From Natrinema salaciae (lineage in GTDB: Archaea; Halobacteriota; Halobacteria; Halobacteriales; Natrialbaceae), in contig NZ_FOFD01000001.1 in NCBI RefSeq assembly GCF_900110865.1, positions 1,040,702 through 1,104,701 of the forward strand: DNA of 64,000 bases, written 5' to 3'. The notes under the pieces are model-generated. The model was not told the DNA's origin and searched no databases. It was given only the letters and a program-made list of their open reading frames with translations. Below are positions 7,747 through 16,541 of the stretch, in pieces. The position numbers were made by a program, and so were the translations under genes. The first letter of the stretch is position 1. Each line of letters opens with the position of its first letter.

Positions 7747-7978
7747 CGGCCTCACCTCCGTGGCGGCCGGGCGAGGTTTCCGGATCTGGAATCCCAACGT
7801 CGATGCCAGCGGCGGAGCCGCGGCTCAGTCGCGCGTAGGAGTCACAGTCACCGCAGCGGTGGACTCGGTCGTCGTCGTCACCGAAGACCCGCCGGAAGCG
7901 GTCCGTGACGTGAGCGCCGCAGTGCTGGCACGTCGAGTGATTGACCGACGACCACGGGGCGACCGTCACGCGGACCAC
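7739..7978 (-). CDS. Zinc-ribbon protein, DUF7563-like
   Basis: The core CQHCGAHVTDRFRRVFGD...CGDC has two CxxC pairs and the VT..F.RVFGD signature of a small haloarchaeal zinc-ribbon family common in proviruses (DUF7563 from memory). Starts are GTG at 7978 or 7969; neither is confirmed. It is the first gene of the operon and lies 59 nt from the tRNA-Trp 3' end, with only a short hairpin between. A nucleic-acid-binding role is inferred. Confidence 0.65.
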   Translation of the reverse strand: MVRVTVAPWSSVNHSTCQHCGAHVTDRFRRVFGDDDDRVHRCGDCDSYARLSRGSAAGIDVGIPDPETSPGRHGGEADA

Positions 7979-8008
7979 CCCCTGTTCAGACTATGTCGAG
8001 AATGCGAG

Positions 8009-8028
8009 AAAAGCCGCTCAGGGCTTTT
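8009..8028 (-). terminator. Hairpin between tRNA-Trp and the element operon
   Basis: AAAAGCC (8009-8015) pairs with GGCTTTT (8022-8028) around a 6-nt loop, and T-rich sequence follows on either strand. It can end transcription of tRNA-Trp. The AT-rich GAAATAAAAAG beside it (minus strand) could also act as a promoter for the operon at 7978. Confidence 0.5.
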
Positions 8029-8037
8029 TATTTCAAA

Positions 8038-8212
8038 TGGGGTCGGAGGGATTTGAACCCCCGATCTACTGATATCTCCGGTGCGCCTCGGAACTCCAGA
8101 GGGTCATCACACGAGCACTGATCAGGTGCCCGATCAGTATATCAGTCTGGAGTGTCGTCCCGGGCGCGTTGCCTCTGGAGTCAGCCGCCATGCCTGGCTT
8201 GGCCACGACCCC
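8038..8212 (-). tRNA. trnW: tRNA-Trp (CCA anticodon) with 101-nt intron
   Basis: On the minus strand the gene starts GGGGTCGTGG at 8212 and ends CGACCCC plus discriminator A at 8038; CCA is not encoded. The 7-bp acceptor stem pairs fully. The anticodon arm is GCTGA-CTCCAGA-TCAGT once an intron after G37 is removed (exons 8175-8212 and 8038-8073). The T arm GGGGGTTCAAATCCC is canonical. The sequence closely matches the intron-containing tRNA-Trp known from Haloferax. A TTTAGG box about 28 nt upstream (near 8240) is the likely promoter. Accessory DNA starts directly at the 3' end. Confidence 0.95.
8074..8174 (-). ncRNA. tRNA-Trp intron, box C/D guide RNA
   Basis: The 101-nt intron contains a box-C-like GTGATGA (8110-8104), CTGA boxes, and the 10-mer CCTCTGGAGT (8102-8093), which is fully complementary to the anticodon-loop/intron border ACTCCAGAGG (8181-8172). 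A perfect stem ACTGATC/GATCAGT spans 8117-8138. In Haloferax the equivalent intron guides 2'-O-methylation of C34 and U39 of its own pre-tRNA. The conserved parts suggest the same role here. Confidence 0.75.
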
Positions 8213-8264
8213 TCGAGTCTCAGTTGGGCTATCGGCCCTAAAGTGGTTTCGATTCAGAATCGCG

Positions 8265-9182
8265 TTACAGCCACGGGGCTCGGCCCGCCGTGTCCGTCCC
8301 GTCGTCGCCAGGATACGCGCCGGGCTCGGTCTCGGGATTGGGGTCGGTGTCGGCGTCGACCGCCGGCGACTCGTCCGCCTCGCCGCCGTCGGCCACCGCC
8401 CCCATCTGGGCGGCCGCGTCGTCTGCCCCCACGCTCGAGTTCGCGTCCGAATCCGAGCGGAAGGGGAAGTCGACGGCGAACAGGGCGGCGACGATCAGCG
8501 CGGCCAGCGGGGCTTGTCCGAACCCCATCCCGAGCAGGGACAGCGGGAGCAGGCCGAGGGCGACCGCGCTCCCGAAGCGGAACCGGTCGATGTCCATGTA
8601 CTCGCGCAGGTACGGGCCAGCGAGGGCGATGGTCAGCGCGAACGCCACCCCGATGGCCGCCGCCAGCGTCGCGTTGGCCACGAGTACCGGGTTGGTCATC
8701 ACGACGAAGTTCGCCCCCGAAGGGTCGACGCTCGCGACCAGCCCCAGCCCGATGACGACGACGGGGTTGGGGAGGTAGTCGCCGATCGTTGCGCTGGCGG
8801 TCTTGGCCGCGATGGCGGCGATCACCAGCGCCGCGAACCGCTCGAAGATGACGATGTCGAGCACGCTCTCGATCGCCGGTGCGAGCGCGGCCTGGACCAC
8901 CGCCAGCAGTATGAGCGGGATTCCGACCAGCAGGACGACCGTGGCCTGCTCGCGGGGCGTGCCGTCCATCTCCGCAAGGATCACGGCGACGGTCGCGCTG
9001 CCGCCGAAGATGAGGAGCCCGACCTGGATCGCGCCGAGCGGGTCGTCGAGCGCGCCGGCCAAAATTAGTGCGGGGAAGACGCCGTCGACTAACGGCAGCA
9101 TCATCACCAGCGCCAGGAGCCTGGCGTCACCCCCGACGATGCGCTCCATCTGGAGCGCGACTGGGTGCTGTGACGTACTCAT
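8265..9182 (-). CDS. DUF5794 haloarchaeal membrane protein
   Basis: This 305-residue protein has about seven hydrophobic segments (roughly 20-240) and an acidic, low-complexity cytoplasmic tail of about 65 residues. The N-terminal LLALVMMLPLVDGVFPALIL followed by GAL and VGLLIFGGSATVAV match the haloarchaeal family DUF5794, whose function is unknown. It is a single gene transcribed toward tRNA-Trp, with 52 nt between them. Confidence 0.85.
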   Translation of the reverse strand: MSTSQHPVALQMERIVGGDARLLALVMMLPLVDGVFPALILAGALDDPLGAIQVGLLIFGGSATVAVILAEMDGTPREQATVVLLVGIPLILLAVVQAALAPAIESVLDIVIFERFAALVIAAIAAKTASATIGDYLPNPVVVIGLGLVASVDPSGANFVVMTNPVLVANATLAAAIGVAFALTIALAGPYLREYMDIDRFRFGSAVALGLLPLSLLGMGFGQAPLAALIVAALFAVDFPFRSDSDANSSVGADDAAAQMGAVADGGEADESPAVDADTDPNPETEPGAYPGDDGTDTAGRAPWL

Positions 9183-9697
9183 CGGTCAGGGTCGATGGCC
9201 ATGACCCGAGGCCGGTGGGCGATAGGAGGGACGGTCCCGTACCAACTGGTCCACACACCAGTCGATCGCATTCGGGGAGGGGCCTCGCGCTGTGAGTTTC
9301 TGTGTAAAATTCCCGAAGGTGGCGACGGAGTCGAAGCTCGTCCGGCCAGCGGTTCGGGCGTCGGCTGCACTCACAGCGTACATACCCAAACGCACGAGAG
9401 GATTGTCAATAAACGTTGCGTGAGACAGGATTTCACGACCCGGCACTCTTTCGCCAGTAGCGGACAGATCCGGACGGGAATGCACAGATCCGGTTCCGAT
9501 CCGGGAACCCGTCGCGGCCGATCGCTTCACCACGTGACGCTCGAGCGACGAGTCACCGGTCCGGGCGACGACGGGCCGTGTGTGTGAGTGGCACTCAGAG
9601 AGAGAGAGCGGCCGAAACCCCCGGTTCGGGCCTCGTCAACCGTTCGCATCCGATTATATCTCGCAACGCTTTTGCCTCGGGGGTTCGGACGGTTTAC
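9183..9697. promoter_or_regulatory. Divergent intergenic region with guaB promoter
   Basis: There is no supported gene in these 515 bases. TTATAT at 9654-9659 is the likely TATA box of guaB, 39-44 nt before its ATG. Overlapping open frames lack the acidic haloarchaeal composition. Confidence 0.5.
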
Positions 9698-11200
9698 ATG
9701 GCGAACGACGTTCCCGAGCACGAGCCCTATTCTTCGAAACTGCAGGTACCGGAAGCGCTAACGTTCGACGATGTCCTTCTGCGTCCGAAGGAGAGCCGCG
9801 TCGAACCCGACGACGCCGACCTCACGTCCCGCGTCTCGAAGAACGTCGAGGTTTCGGTGCCCATCCTCTCGGCGGCGATGGACACCGTCACCGAGAGCGA
9901 CATGGCGATCGCGATGGCCCGCCACGGCGGCCTCGGCGTCCTCCACCGCAACATGAACATCGACGAGATGGTCGAGGAGATCGGCCGCGTCAAGAGCGCC
10001 GACGAGTTGATCATCCCCCTCGACTCCGTCGTCACCGCGGATCCGGAGATGACCGTCCGCGAGGTCGACGAGCGAATGGCCCGCCAGGGCGTCGGCGGCG
10101 CGCCCGTCGTCAACACCAACGGCGAGGTCCTGGGGATCATCTCGAGCACGGACATCCGGCCACACCTCGAAGTCAACGAGGACGACCCGGTGACCGAAGC
10201 GATGACCGACGAGGTCATCACGGCCCACGAGGACGTCGACGCCCGCGAGGCGTTCGAGCTGATGTACGAGCACAAGATCGAGCGGGTCCCGGTCGTCGAC
10301 GACGAGAACCTCCTCGTTGGGCTGGTGACGATGCAGGGCATCCTCCAGCGCCGCGAGTATCAGGAGGCCGTCCGCGACGAGGACGGACGCCTCCGCTGTG
10401 GCGTCGCGGTCAGTCCCTTCGAACAGGACCGCGCGCTCGCGGCCGACGAGGCCGGTGCGGACATCCTCTTCATCGATACCGCGCACGCGCACAACCTGAA
10501 CGTCATCGACGGCGCTCGAGAGATCAAGGAGTCCGTCGATGCCGACGTCGTCGTCGGCAACATCGGCACCCGCGAGGCGGCCGAAGACCTCGTCGACTTC
10601 GCCGACGGCCTGAAGGTCGGTATCGGCCCGGGATCGATCTGTACCACGCGCGTCGTCTCCGGCTCAGGTATGCCGCAGATTACGGCCGTCGCGCAGGTCG
10701 CCGACGTGGCCGCCGAACACGACGTGCCGGTGATCGCGGACGGCGGCATCCGCTACTCCGGCGACGCGATCAAGGCGATCGCGGCCGGCGCGGACGCCGT
10801 CATGCTCGGCTCCTACTTCGCCGGCACCGACGAAGCCCCCGGTCGGGTCGTCACGATGAACGGCAAGAAGTACAAGCAGTACCGCGGCATGGGATCGGTC
10901 GGCGCGATGAAGTCCGGTGACAGCGACCGCTACCTCAAGGACGAGCCCGACGAGGAAGACGAGTACGTCCCGGAGGGCGTCGAGGCGGCGACGCCGTACA
11001 AGGGCTCGCTCCAGTCCGAACTCCACCAGCTCGCGGGCGGCATGCAGTCGGGCATGGGCTACGTCGGTGCGGAGACGATCCCTGGCTTCAAGGAGCGCTC
11101 GGAGTTCGTCCGCATCTCGGCGGCCGGACAGGCCGAGAGCCACGCCCACGACGTCGTCATCACCGACGAAGCGCCGAACTACTCGCCCGATAGCGAGTAA
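9698..11200 (+). CDS. guaB: IMP dehydrogenase
   Basis: GuaB oxidises IMP to XMP with NAD+, the committed step of GMP synthesis. From the ATG of [10 protein letters not shown] it is 500 residues. [10 protein letters not shown] at the start and SAAMDTVTE are family signatures. Two CBS domains (about 105-220) interrupt the barrel. The catalytic loop GPGSICTTR carries the nucleophile Cys315, and the flap is [10 protein letters not shown]. In-frame codons extend 40 residues upstream, but this start matches the family N-terminus and lies after a TATA box. Confidence 0.97.
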   Translation: MANDVPEHEPYSSKLQVPEALTFDDVLLRPKESRVEPDDADLTSRVSKNVEVSVPILSAAMDTVTESDMAIAMARHGGLGVLHRNMNIDEMVEEIGRVKSADELIIPLDSVVTADPEMTVREVDERMARQGVGGAPVVNTNGEVLGIISSTDIRPHLEVNEDDPVTEAMTDEVITAHEDVDAREAFELMYEHKIERVPVVDDENLLVGLVTMQGILQRREYQEAVRDEDGRLRCGVAVSPFEQDRALAADEAGADILFIDTAHAHNLNVIDGAREIKESVDADVVVGNIGTREAAEDLVDFADGLKVGIGPGSICTTRVVSGSGMPQITAVAQVADVAAEHDVPVIADGGIRYSGDAIKAIAAGADAVMLGSYFAGTDEAPGRVVTMNGKKYKQYRGMGSVGAMKSGDSDRYLKDEPDEEDEYVPEGVEAATPYKGSLQSELHQLAGGMQSGMGYVGAETIPGFKERSEFVRISAAGQAESHAHDVVITDEAPNYSPDSE

Positions 11201-11226
11201 CGACCGCAACCCGCTCGAGCGAAGAC

Positions 11227-12870
11227 TCACCCCAGTTCGGTCCGCCGAATCTTTCCCGTCGTGGTCGTCGGCAGTTCGTCGACGAACTCGATCTCGCGCG
11301 GGTACTCGTACTCAGCCACCCGCTCTCTGACGAGGTCGCGGATTTCGCGACGTAGTTCGTCCGTTCCCGTCTCCCCCGCGACCGGTTGGACGACCGCCTT
11401 GATGATCTCGCCCCGCGTGTCGTCGGGAACGCCGACGACGCCGACCTGTTCGACGGTCGGGTGCTCGAGGATTGCCTCCTCGACCTCTCGGGGCGCGACG
11501 CGGTACCCGCTCGTAATGATGAGGTCGTCGTCGCGAGAGACGAACCAGACGTAGCCGTCCGCGTCGCGTTTCGCGAGGTCGCCGGTGAGATGCCACTCGT
11601 CGAGCGTCACCGCGGCCGTCTGCTCCGGAGCGTTCCAGTACGCCTCGAAGACGGCCGGATCGTCGCCGCGCCGAACCGCGATCTCGCCGACCTCGCCCGG
11701 TTCCACGGGATCGCCGGTGTCGGGGTCGATGACGGCCACGTCGTGTCCAGGAACGGGTTTCCCCATGCTGCCCGGCTTCGCGGGGAACCACTCCCGGCAG
11801 TTCGTGACCAGCAGGTTCGCCTCCGTCTGGCCGTATAGCTCGTTGATGACCGTCCCCGCGAGTTCCTCGTCGGCCCACTCGAGGATCTCGCTCGTCAGCG
11901 GTTCGCCGCCGGAACAGATCGCCTCGAGCGACAGGTCGAACCGGTCGGTCGGCTCGTCGACGGTCGTGAGCATCCGGATGGCCGTCGGCGGGACGAAGGC
12001 GTTCGTCACGTCGAACGCCGCGGCGATCTCGAACGCGGTCTCCGGATCGAACGATCCCATCGGATAGCCGACGACCGGCCGGCCGTAGTGCCACGCCGGG
12101 AAGACGAGATCGCCCAGCGCGCCGATCCACGCCCAGTCGGCGGGCGTCCAGTAGACCGAGTCGCCGCGGACGTCCCGCTCGAAGTACATCGAAAACGCCG
12201 GGCAGTGGCCGAGCCAGACGTCGTGGGTGTGGAGGACGCCCTTCGGCTCGCCGGTACTCCCGCTCGTGTACATGACGATCGCCGGCGTGTCGGCGTCGGT
12301 CTCGACGGGGTCGTACTCGCTCGAGCGGTCCTCGACGGCTCCCTCGAAGCTCCTGACGGTCGCCTCGCCGACGCGCGCCGCCTCCGGATCGGCGTCGACG
12401 ACGAGGACGTGCTCCAGGGCGGGGCAGTTCGGCGCGACGGCGCGGATCGTCTCCCACTGGGCGGCGTCGACGACCGCCACTCGCACCTCGCTATCTCGCA
12501 GCCGGTACCGCAGCGCGTCCGCCCCGAACAGCACCGACAGCGGGAGCGACACCGCCCCGCGTTTCCAGCTGGCGAGGTGCGCGAGGACGTTTTCCGGTTT
12601 CTGCGGGACGACGACCGCGACCCGGTCGCCTCGAGCGACCCCCATCGACTCGAGCGCGTTCGCGACGGCGTTCGACCGCCGATCGAGGTCGTCGAAAGTG
12701 TACGTCTCGCGGCGACCGTCCGGGTACGCCTGGAAGAGCGCCGGCCGGTCGCCGTCCGGGTGCTTCCCGACCAGATCGGTCGCCGCGTTGAACCCCGCTG
12801 GGACGTCCCACGAGAACGCCTCGCGCGCCGCGTCGTACGACTCACCCTCGAGCGTAATGTGCCATGCCAT
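11227..12870 (-). CDS. Acyl-CoA synthetase (AMP-forming)
   Basis: From MAWHITLEGE the protein is 547 residues. It activates a carboxylate to acyl-AMP and then acyl-CoA. It has the P-loop YTSGSTGEPKGVLH, the acetyl/medium-chain type WTPADWAWIGAL, YGQTEANLLV, LTGDLAKRDADGYVWFVSR, and a C-terminal TTTGKIRR with the catalytic lysine. WTPADWAW-type motifs are usual for acetyl-, propionyl- and medium-chain acyl-CoA synthetases. Substrate cannot be fixed from sequence. A TATA-like TTTATT lies about 30 nt upstream. Confidence 0.9.
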   Translation of the reverse strand: MAWHITLEGESYDAAREAFSWDVPAGFNAATDLVGKHPDGDRPALFQAYPDGRRETYTFDDLDRRSNAVANALESMGVARGDRVAVVVPQKPENVLAHLASWKRGAVSLPLSVLFGADALRYRLRDSEVRVAVVDAAQWETIRAVAPNCPALEHVLVVDADPEAARVGEATVRSFEGAVEDRSSEYDPVETDADTPAIVMYTSGSTGEPKGVLHTHDVWLGHCPAFSMYFERDVRGDSVYWTPADWAWIGALGDLVFPAWHYGRPVVGYPMGSFDPETAFEIAAAFDVTNAFVPPTAIRMLTTVDEPTDRFDLSLEAICSGGEPLTSEILEWADEELAGTVINELYGQTEANLLVTNCREWFPAKPGSMGKPVPGHDVAVIDPDTGDPVEPGEVGEIAVRRGDDPAVFEAYWNAPEQTAAVTLDEWHLTGDLAKRDADGYVWFVSRDDDLIITSGYRVAPREVEEAILEHPTVEQVGVVGVPDDTRGEIIKAVVQPVAGETGTDELRREIRDLVRERVAEYEYPREIEFVDELPTTTTGKIRRTELG

Positions 12871-12934
12871 ACCACGACGTACCACGGAGGCTGGAATAAA
12901 CGGCTGGGCCGGACGCGACCGGGGGCCGCCCGAC

Positions 12935-13447
12935 TCAGAGGCGGGGGAACCGCGGCGCGTCGACGCCCACGTCGACGCCCTCGAGTCGCGGGTCCGACGC
13001 CAGTTCGGCCACGAGCTCGCGTTGCGGGTCCGCGGTTCGCGACTGGTACAGGGTCCGTTCGTCGGCTCGGCGGTCGTCCCCCGCCCGCCAGCCGACGACG
13101 AGCCGCGCGCGGCGCAGCCGCGTTCCGGTGACGAGCCGGAGCCGCTCGAGGTCCGCGAGCGGGACGGCGAGGTTCCGCTCGTCGTATCCCGCGATCGCCG
13201 AGGGCGACAGATCCGCGACCGCGGCCCGGTTGCGTTCGCCCATGTCCGCGCGCAGGAGCACCGATCGGAACGACTCGCCGACGAAACACCACAGGAGCCG
13301 CTCGTCGGTCAGGACCAGCTCCCAGAACTCGATCGAGTTCGGCCGCTGGCGGAACCAGTGCGTGAGTCTGGCGATGACGGTCTCGTTCGCCGTCGGCTCC
13401 TCGTCGGCGGCGTCGGTCGCCGGTCGGGTCGGCGTGTCGTCGGTCAC
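12935..13447 (-). CDS. Conserved haloarchaeal protein, PH-like core
   Basis: This 170-residue soluble protein starts with GTG, 6 nt after the symporter stop. The middle (about 40-125) alternates strands: WELVLTDERLLWCFVGESFR, a basic patch, and LRLVTGTRLRRARLVVGW. This resembles the bPH-type membrane-associated fold. It has no catalytic motif. Its place as third gene of the symporter operon suggests an accessory or regulatory role. The family name is unknown to me. Confidence 0.65.
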   Translation of the reverse strand: MTDDTPTRPATDAADEEPTANETVIARLTHWFRQRPNSIEFWELVLTDERLLWCFVGESFRSVLLRADMGERNRAAVADLSPSAIAGYDERNLAVPLADLERLRLVTGTRLRRARLVVGWRAGDDRRADERTLYQSRTADPQRELVAELASDPRLEGVDVGVDAPRFPRL

Positions 13448-13453
13448 GTGCGA

Positions 13454-15031
13454 TCACCGCTCGAGGAGCGCGTGGAGGTCCGCGGGCAGTTCGTCACCGT
13501 TCTGGGTCGCGAGCGAGACGCCGACGAACAGGACGGTCGCGACGAGTAACGCCACGGTACCGACTGGGAACACATCAGGATACGGATAGGTCGCCATGAT
13601 CCCGCTCGTGAGTCCACCGTAGCCGGCGACGTCCGCGGCCATCGGGAGGGCGCTGTAGACGACGTTGATCACGAGGCCGCCGACGATGGCGGCGATCGCA
13701 CCCCACTCCGTCGCGCCCTTCCAGTTCATCCCGAAGACGACGACCGGGACGAACGCCGCGGCGAAGAAGCCCCAGCCGATCGTCCCGAGGATGCCCACCA
13801 GCGCGTCGGAGAAGTAGACGACGCCGGTCGCAAGCACCGTCAGGCCGGCGAGGGCGGCCTGCGTGACCCGGAGTTCCGTCCTGTCTCGCTCGATCGGGCG
13901 GCCCAGCGCTCTCGGAATGTCCCGAGAGACGGCCGCCGCGCCGATGTTGAGAAACGAGTCGCTCGTCGACATGATCGCAGCCAGCAGCGCCGCGAGGATG
14001 AGCCCCGCGACGACGCTCGGCGTGTACTCGAGGACGAAGACCGGGCCGACCTCGCTCGCGCTGAACGTCTCCTGAATCTCGCCGGCCTCGACCATCGACC
14101 GCATCGAGAGCCCCGCCGAGAAGGCGATCAGGCTCGAGACCGCATAAGAGAGCGCGGCGATCGGCGCGCCCCACTTCAGGATCTCGAGGTTGCGGCTCAT
14201 GTAGAACTTCGTGATGAGGTGGGGCTGGCCGGCCGCGCCGACCGAGAAGAGGATCCACCACGCGACGCCGACGAGCACGGCCGCCGTCGGTCCGCCCATC
14301 GCGCCGAACGGCGAGACGAGGGCCGGGTCCGCGCTGGCGAGGTTCCGCGAGATAGTCCCCATGCCGCCGCCGAAGGACATCGCGTAGACGAAGACGAACA
14401 CCGCGCCGGTGATCATCGTCAGCGCTTGCAGGAAGTCGGTCCAGACGCCGGCGATCATCCCGCCGAGCATGCTGTACAGCAACAGGATGAGCGCGCCGCC
14501 GAGCAGGCCCCAGACGACCGGTACCCCGAAGATCGCGCGCATGACGAACTGGAGCGCAGCGAGGTTCGTCGCCAGATAGGCGATCACGCCGACGACGACG
14601 GCCAGCCCGGTGAGTCCGCGCACCCAGTCGCTCTCGTAGCGGACGTACATCCCGTCGGCCAGCGTCAGGACGTTTCGGACGTCCGCGAGCAGGCGCAGCC
14701 GTTTGGCGAGGACGACCCAGGTGAGCAGAAAGCCGAGCGGCGCGGTAAAGAAGATCCAAAGCGGCGTCGTTCCGAACGCGTAGACGAGTTCGGGGCCGCC
14801 GACGAAGCCGAACCCGGACTGGATGACCGAAAAGGCGGTCATCGCGAGGACCCAGGTCCCGATGCTCTTGCCGGTGATGAGGAAGTCGCCGGTCGTCTGG
14901 GTTCGCATGTATCCCCAGACGCCGATCAGGACGACGATCAGCAGGTAGACCGATCCGAACGCGAGGATGATCGGGTCCTCGGCAACCGGAATCCCCTCCG
15001 TCTGCAGCGGTAGCGGTTCGAACTCAGTCAT
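13454..15031 (-). CDS. Sodium:solute symporter (SSS family)
   Basis: The 525-residue protein has about 13 hydrophobic helices, as in the SSS family that imports proline, pantothenate, acetate or sugars with sodium. GFGFVGGPELVYAFG and the SAGLSMRSM and IMSTSDSFLNIGAAAVSRDI segments are typical sodium-site and core helices. The small membrane gene upstream overlaps it by 8 nt, as with DUF485-type partners. The substrate is unknown; the nearby acyl-CoA synthetase makes an organic acid plausible but unproven. Confidence 0.88.
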   Translation of the reverse strand: MTEFEPLPLQTEGIPVAEDPIILAFGSVYLLIVVLIGVWGYMRTQTTGDFLITGKSIGTWVLAMTAFSVIQSGFGFVGGPELVYAFGTTPLWIFFTAPLGFLLTWVVLAKRLRLLADVRNVLTLADGMYVRYESDWVRGLTGLAVVVGVIAYLATNLAALQFVMRAIFGVPVVWGLLGGALILLLYSMLGGMIAGVWTDFLQALTMITGAVFVFVYAMSFGGGMGTISRNLASADPALVSPFGAMGGPTAAVLVGVAWWILFSVGAAGQPHLITKFYMSRNLEILKWGAPIAALSYAVSSLIAFSAGLSMRSMVEAGEIQETFSASEVGPVFVLEYTPSVVAGLILAALLAAIMSTSDSFLNIGAAAVSRDIPRALGRPIERDRTELRVTQAALAGLTVLATGVVYFSDALVGILGTIGWGFFAAAFVPVVVFGMNWKGATEWGAIAAIVGGLVINVVYSALPMAADVAGYGGLTSGIMATYPYPDVFPVGTVALLVATVLFVGVSLATQNGDELPADLHALLER

Positions 15032-15533
15032 CGTCGCCCCCCGCGTCGGCCGGTCCGTCGACGCCGTCCGACCTCGCGGTCGCGTCGGTCCGCTGTGGGG
15101 CCAGCGGGAGATCCGTTCGCCGCTGTCGGTTCCGCGCCTCGGTGATGATCTCGTCGACGATATCCTCGCTCCCGATCCGATCGAAAATCACCGAATAGTA
15201 GATCGCCGCGAGCGCGGGTCCGAGCCACAGGAGCGCGAAGTAGACCAGCGTCGGCCGCGGCACGCCCAGCGCGTACGTGTAGCTCGTGACGCCCGGGCTC
15301 CACAGCAGCCAGATCCCCGCGAGTCCGGCGACGAACAGCACGGCCAACCCGGCGACGAGGCCGGTGTAAGGCCCGAGCGACGACCCGCGGTGTTCGACCG
15401 ACGCGGACGCGATCACGGCGAGGATGAATACCGCAGCGACGGCGGAGAACGTCCGGTACAGGCCGAGGCTCGCGGTGACGAGCGCACCCACTGCGAGTGC
15501 CCCGATCCCCGTCATCAACGCGTTTCGCGGCAT
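15024..15533 (-). CDS. Membrane partner of the sodium:solute symporter
   Basis: From MPRNALMTGI the protein is 169 residues with four hydrophobic helices (about 5-120) and an acidic, arginine-containing tail. It overlaps the symporter by 8 nt and precedes it. Many haloarchaeal SSS genes are preceded by such a small membrane gene, thought to be a subunit. The alternative start two codons earlier is less likely. Confidence 0.7.
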   Translation of the reverse strand: MPRNALMTGIGALAVGALVTASLGLYRTFSAVAAVFILAVIASASVEHRGSSLGPYTGLVAGLAVLFVAGLAGIWLLWSPGVTSYTYALGVPRPTLVYFALLWLGPALAAIYYSVIFDRIGSEDIVDEIITEARNRQRRTDLPLAPQRTDATARSDGVDGPADAGGDDD

Positions 15534-15849
15534 ACACACCCCCGTTCGTCGCGCGTCGAGTCACCCTCGATTTCGTTTCGCGCGGCCGCCACCCTCGAGC
15601 GAAACGGCCGGACGAACGCGTGCCGTGCGACGGCGGCTGTATCTGTGGTATCGATGACCATGTTCCCTCATCGCATACGGGAACACGAACACCTATTTCA
15701 ATGGTTCGACGGTAGGGAGGCAATGACCGCGGAAAGGGCGTATTATTGCACCGCTCGCGTCGCGGACGAACGGTCCCCGCTCCCTCGAGCCGTCGTCTGG
15801 TAATCGCTGTCGCGTCGCATCGCGTCGTGGACGATCCGGCCTCGACCGG
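15534..15849. promoter_or_regulatory. Upstream region of the symporter operon with inverted repeat
   Basis: No gene is seen. TGTTCCC (15661-15667) and GGGAACA (15679-15685) form a perfect 7-bp inverted repeat with an 11-nt spacer, about 130 nt before the first gene of the symporter operon. The size and symmetry suit a dimeric regulator. Its regulator is not identifiable here. Confidence 0.4.
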
Positions 15850-16461
15850 TCAGACGCCCATCGCGGGCGTTCGGAACGCGCCCTCGTCGAGTTCGGGATC
15901 GTACTCCTCGATCGCGGACCCGACGATGGTGAACACGGCGCGCTTGCTCCAGCGGGCGGTGTTGAGGTGAAGGTCGTAGAACGAGCGGTCGCCGATATCG
16001 ATCTCGTAGTAGGACTGATAGCGGCCGGCCTCGCTGACCTCGCGGACTCGCATCTCCGCTTCGGTCTCGATGCGCTCGTCGATGCGCTCGAGGCGAACCT
16101 CCTCGGGCGCGTCCAGCCAGATCCGCAGATCCGCGCGGTCGCCGGCGAGCCAGCCCGCCAGCCGGGACTCGAGGATGAATGGCTTGCTGGCCGTCCCCCA
16201 CTTCTCGGCGATCTGCTGGAGCCGCTCGTCGAGCGCGCGGTCGATCTCGTCGGACTCGTCCGCTTTGGCAGTGAGCTGGTTGAGGCTCATGTCGCGGTCC
16301 TCGGCGAGCTCACGGAAGATGTCGCCGCCCGAGACGTACGGACAGCCGATCGCGTCGGCGAGTTGCTCGCACAACGTCGTCGCGCCACAGCCCGGCGGGC
16401 CGGAGACGGTGATGAAAAGCGATGTGTCGAGCTCCTCGATCGATCTGCCGTGGGCAACCAT
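15850..16461 (-). CDS. Cytidylate-kinase-like protein with altered Walker A
   Basis: From MVAHGRSIEE the protein is 203 residues, close to archaeal CMP kinases. It contains the phosphate-loop region SGPPGCGATTLC, YVSGGDIFRELAED (the CMP-binding region of archaeal Cmk) and ILESRLAGWLAGDRADLRIW. However, the invariant Walker A lysine (GPPGxGK) is alanine, which is confirmed in the DNA (GGC GCG ACG). The enzyme may be inactive or bind nucleotide differently. A normal cmk is expected elsewhere. Longer in-frame starts exist but are poorly conserved in composition. Confidence 0.75.
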   Translation of the reverse strand: MVAHGRSIEELDTSLFITVSGPPGCGATTLCEQLADAIGCPYVSGGDIFRELAEDRDMSLNQLTAKADESDEIDRALDERLQQIAEKWGTASKPFILESRLAGWLAGDRADLRIWLDAPEEVRLERIDERIETEAEMRVREVSEAGRYQSYYEIDIGDRSFYDLHLNTARWSKRAVFTIVGSAIEEYDPELDEGAFRTPAMGV

Positions 16462-16541
16462 ACGGTGATCCACTCGCCCCCCCGTGAAAAGGTTCCGGCT
16501 ACGAATCGCCGTCGGTCGCGGCGGCCGCCGCCGCGACCCGA

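Noticed and set aside
9195..9587. A 130-codon plus-strand frame upstream of guaB
   Set aside because: Its composition is not acidic, it has no recognised motif, and it overlaps the promoter regions of both flanking genes.
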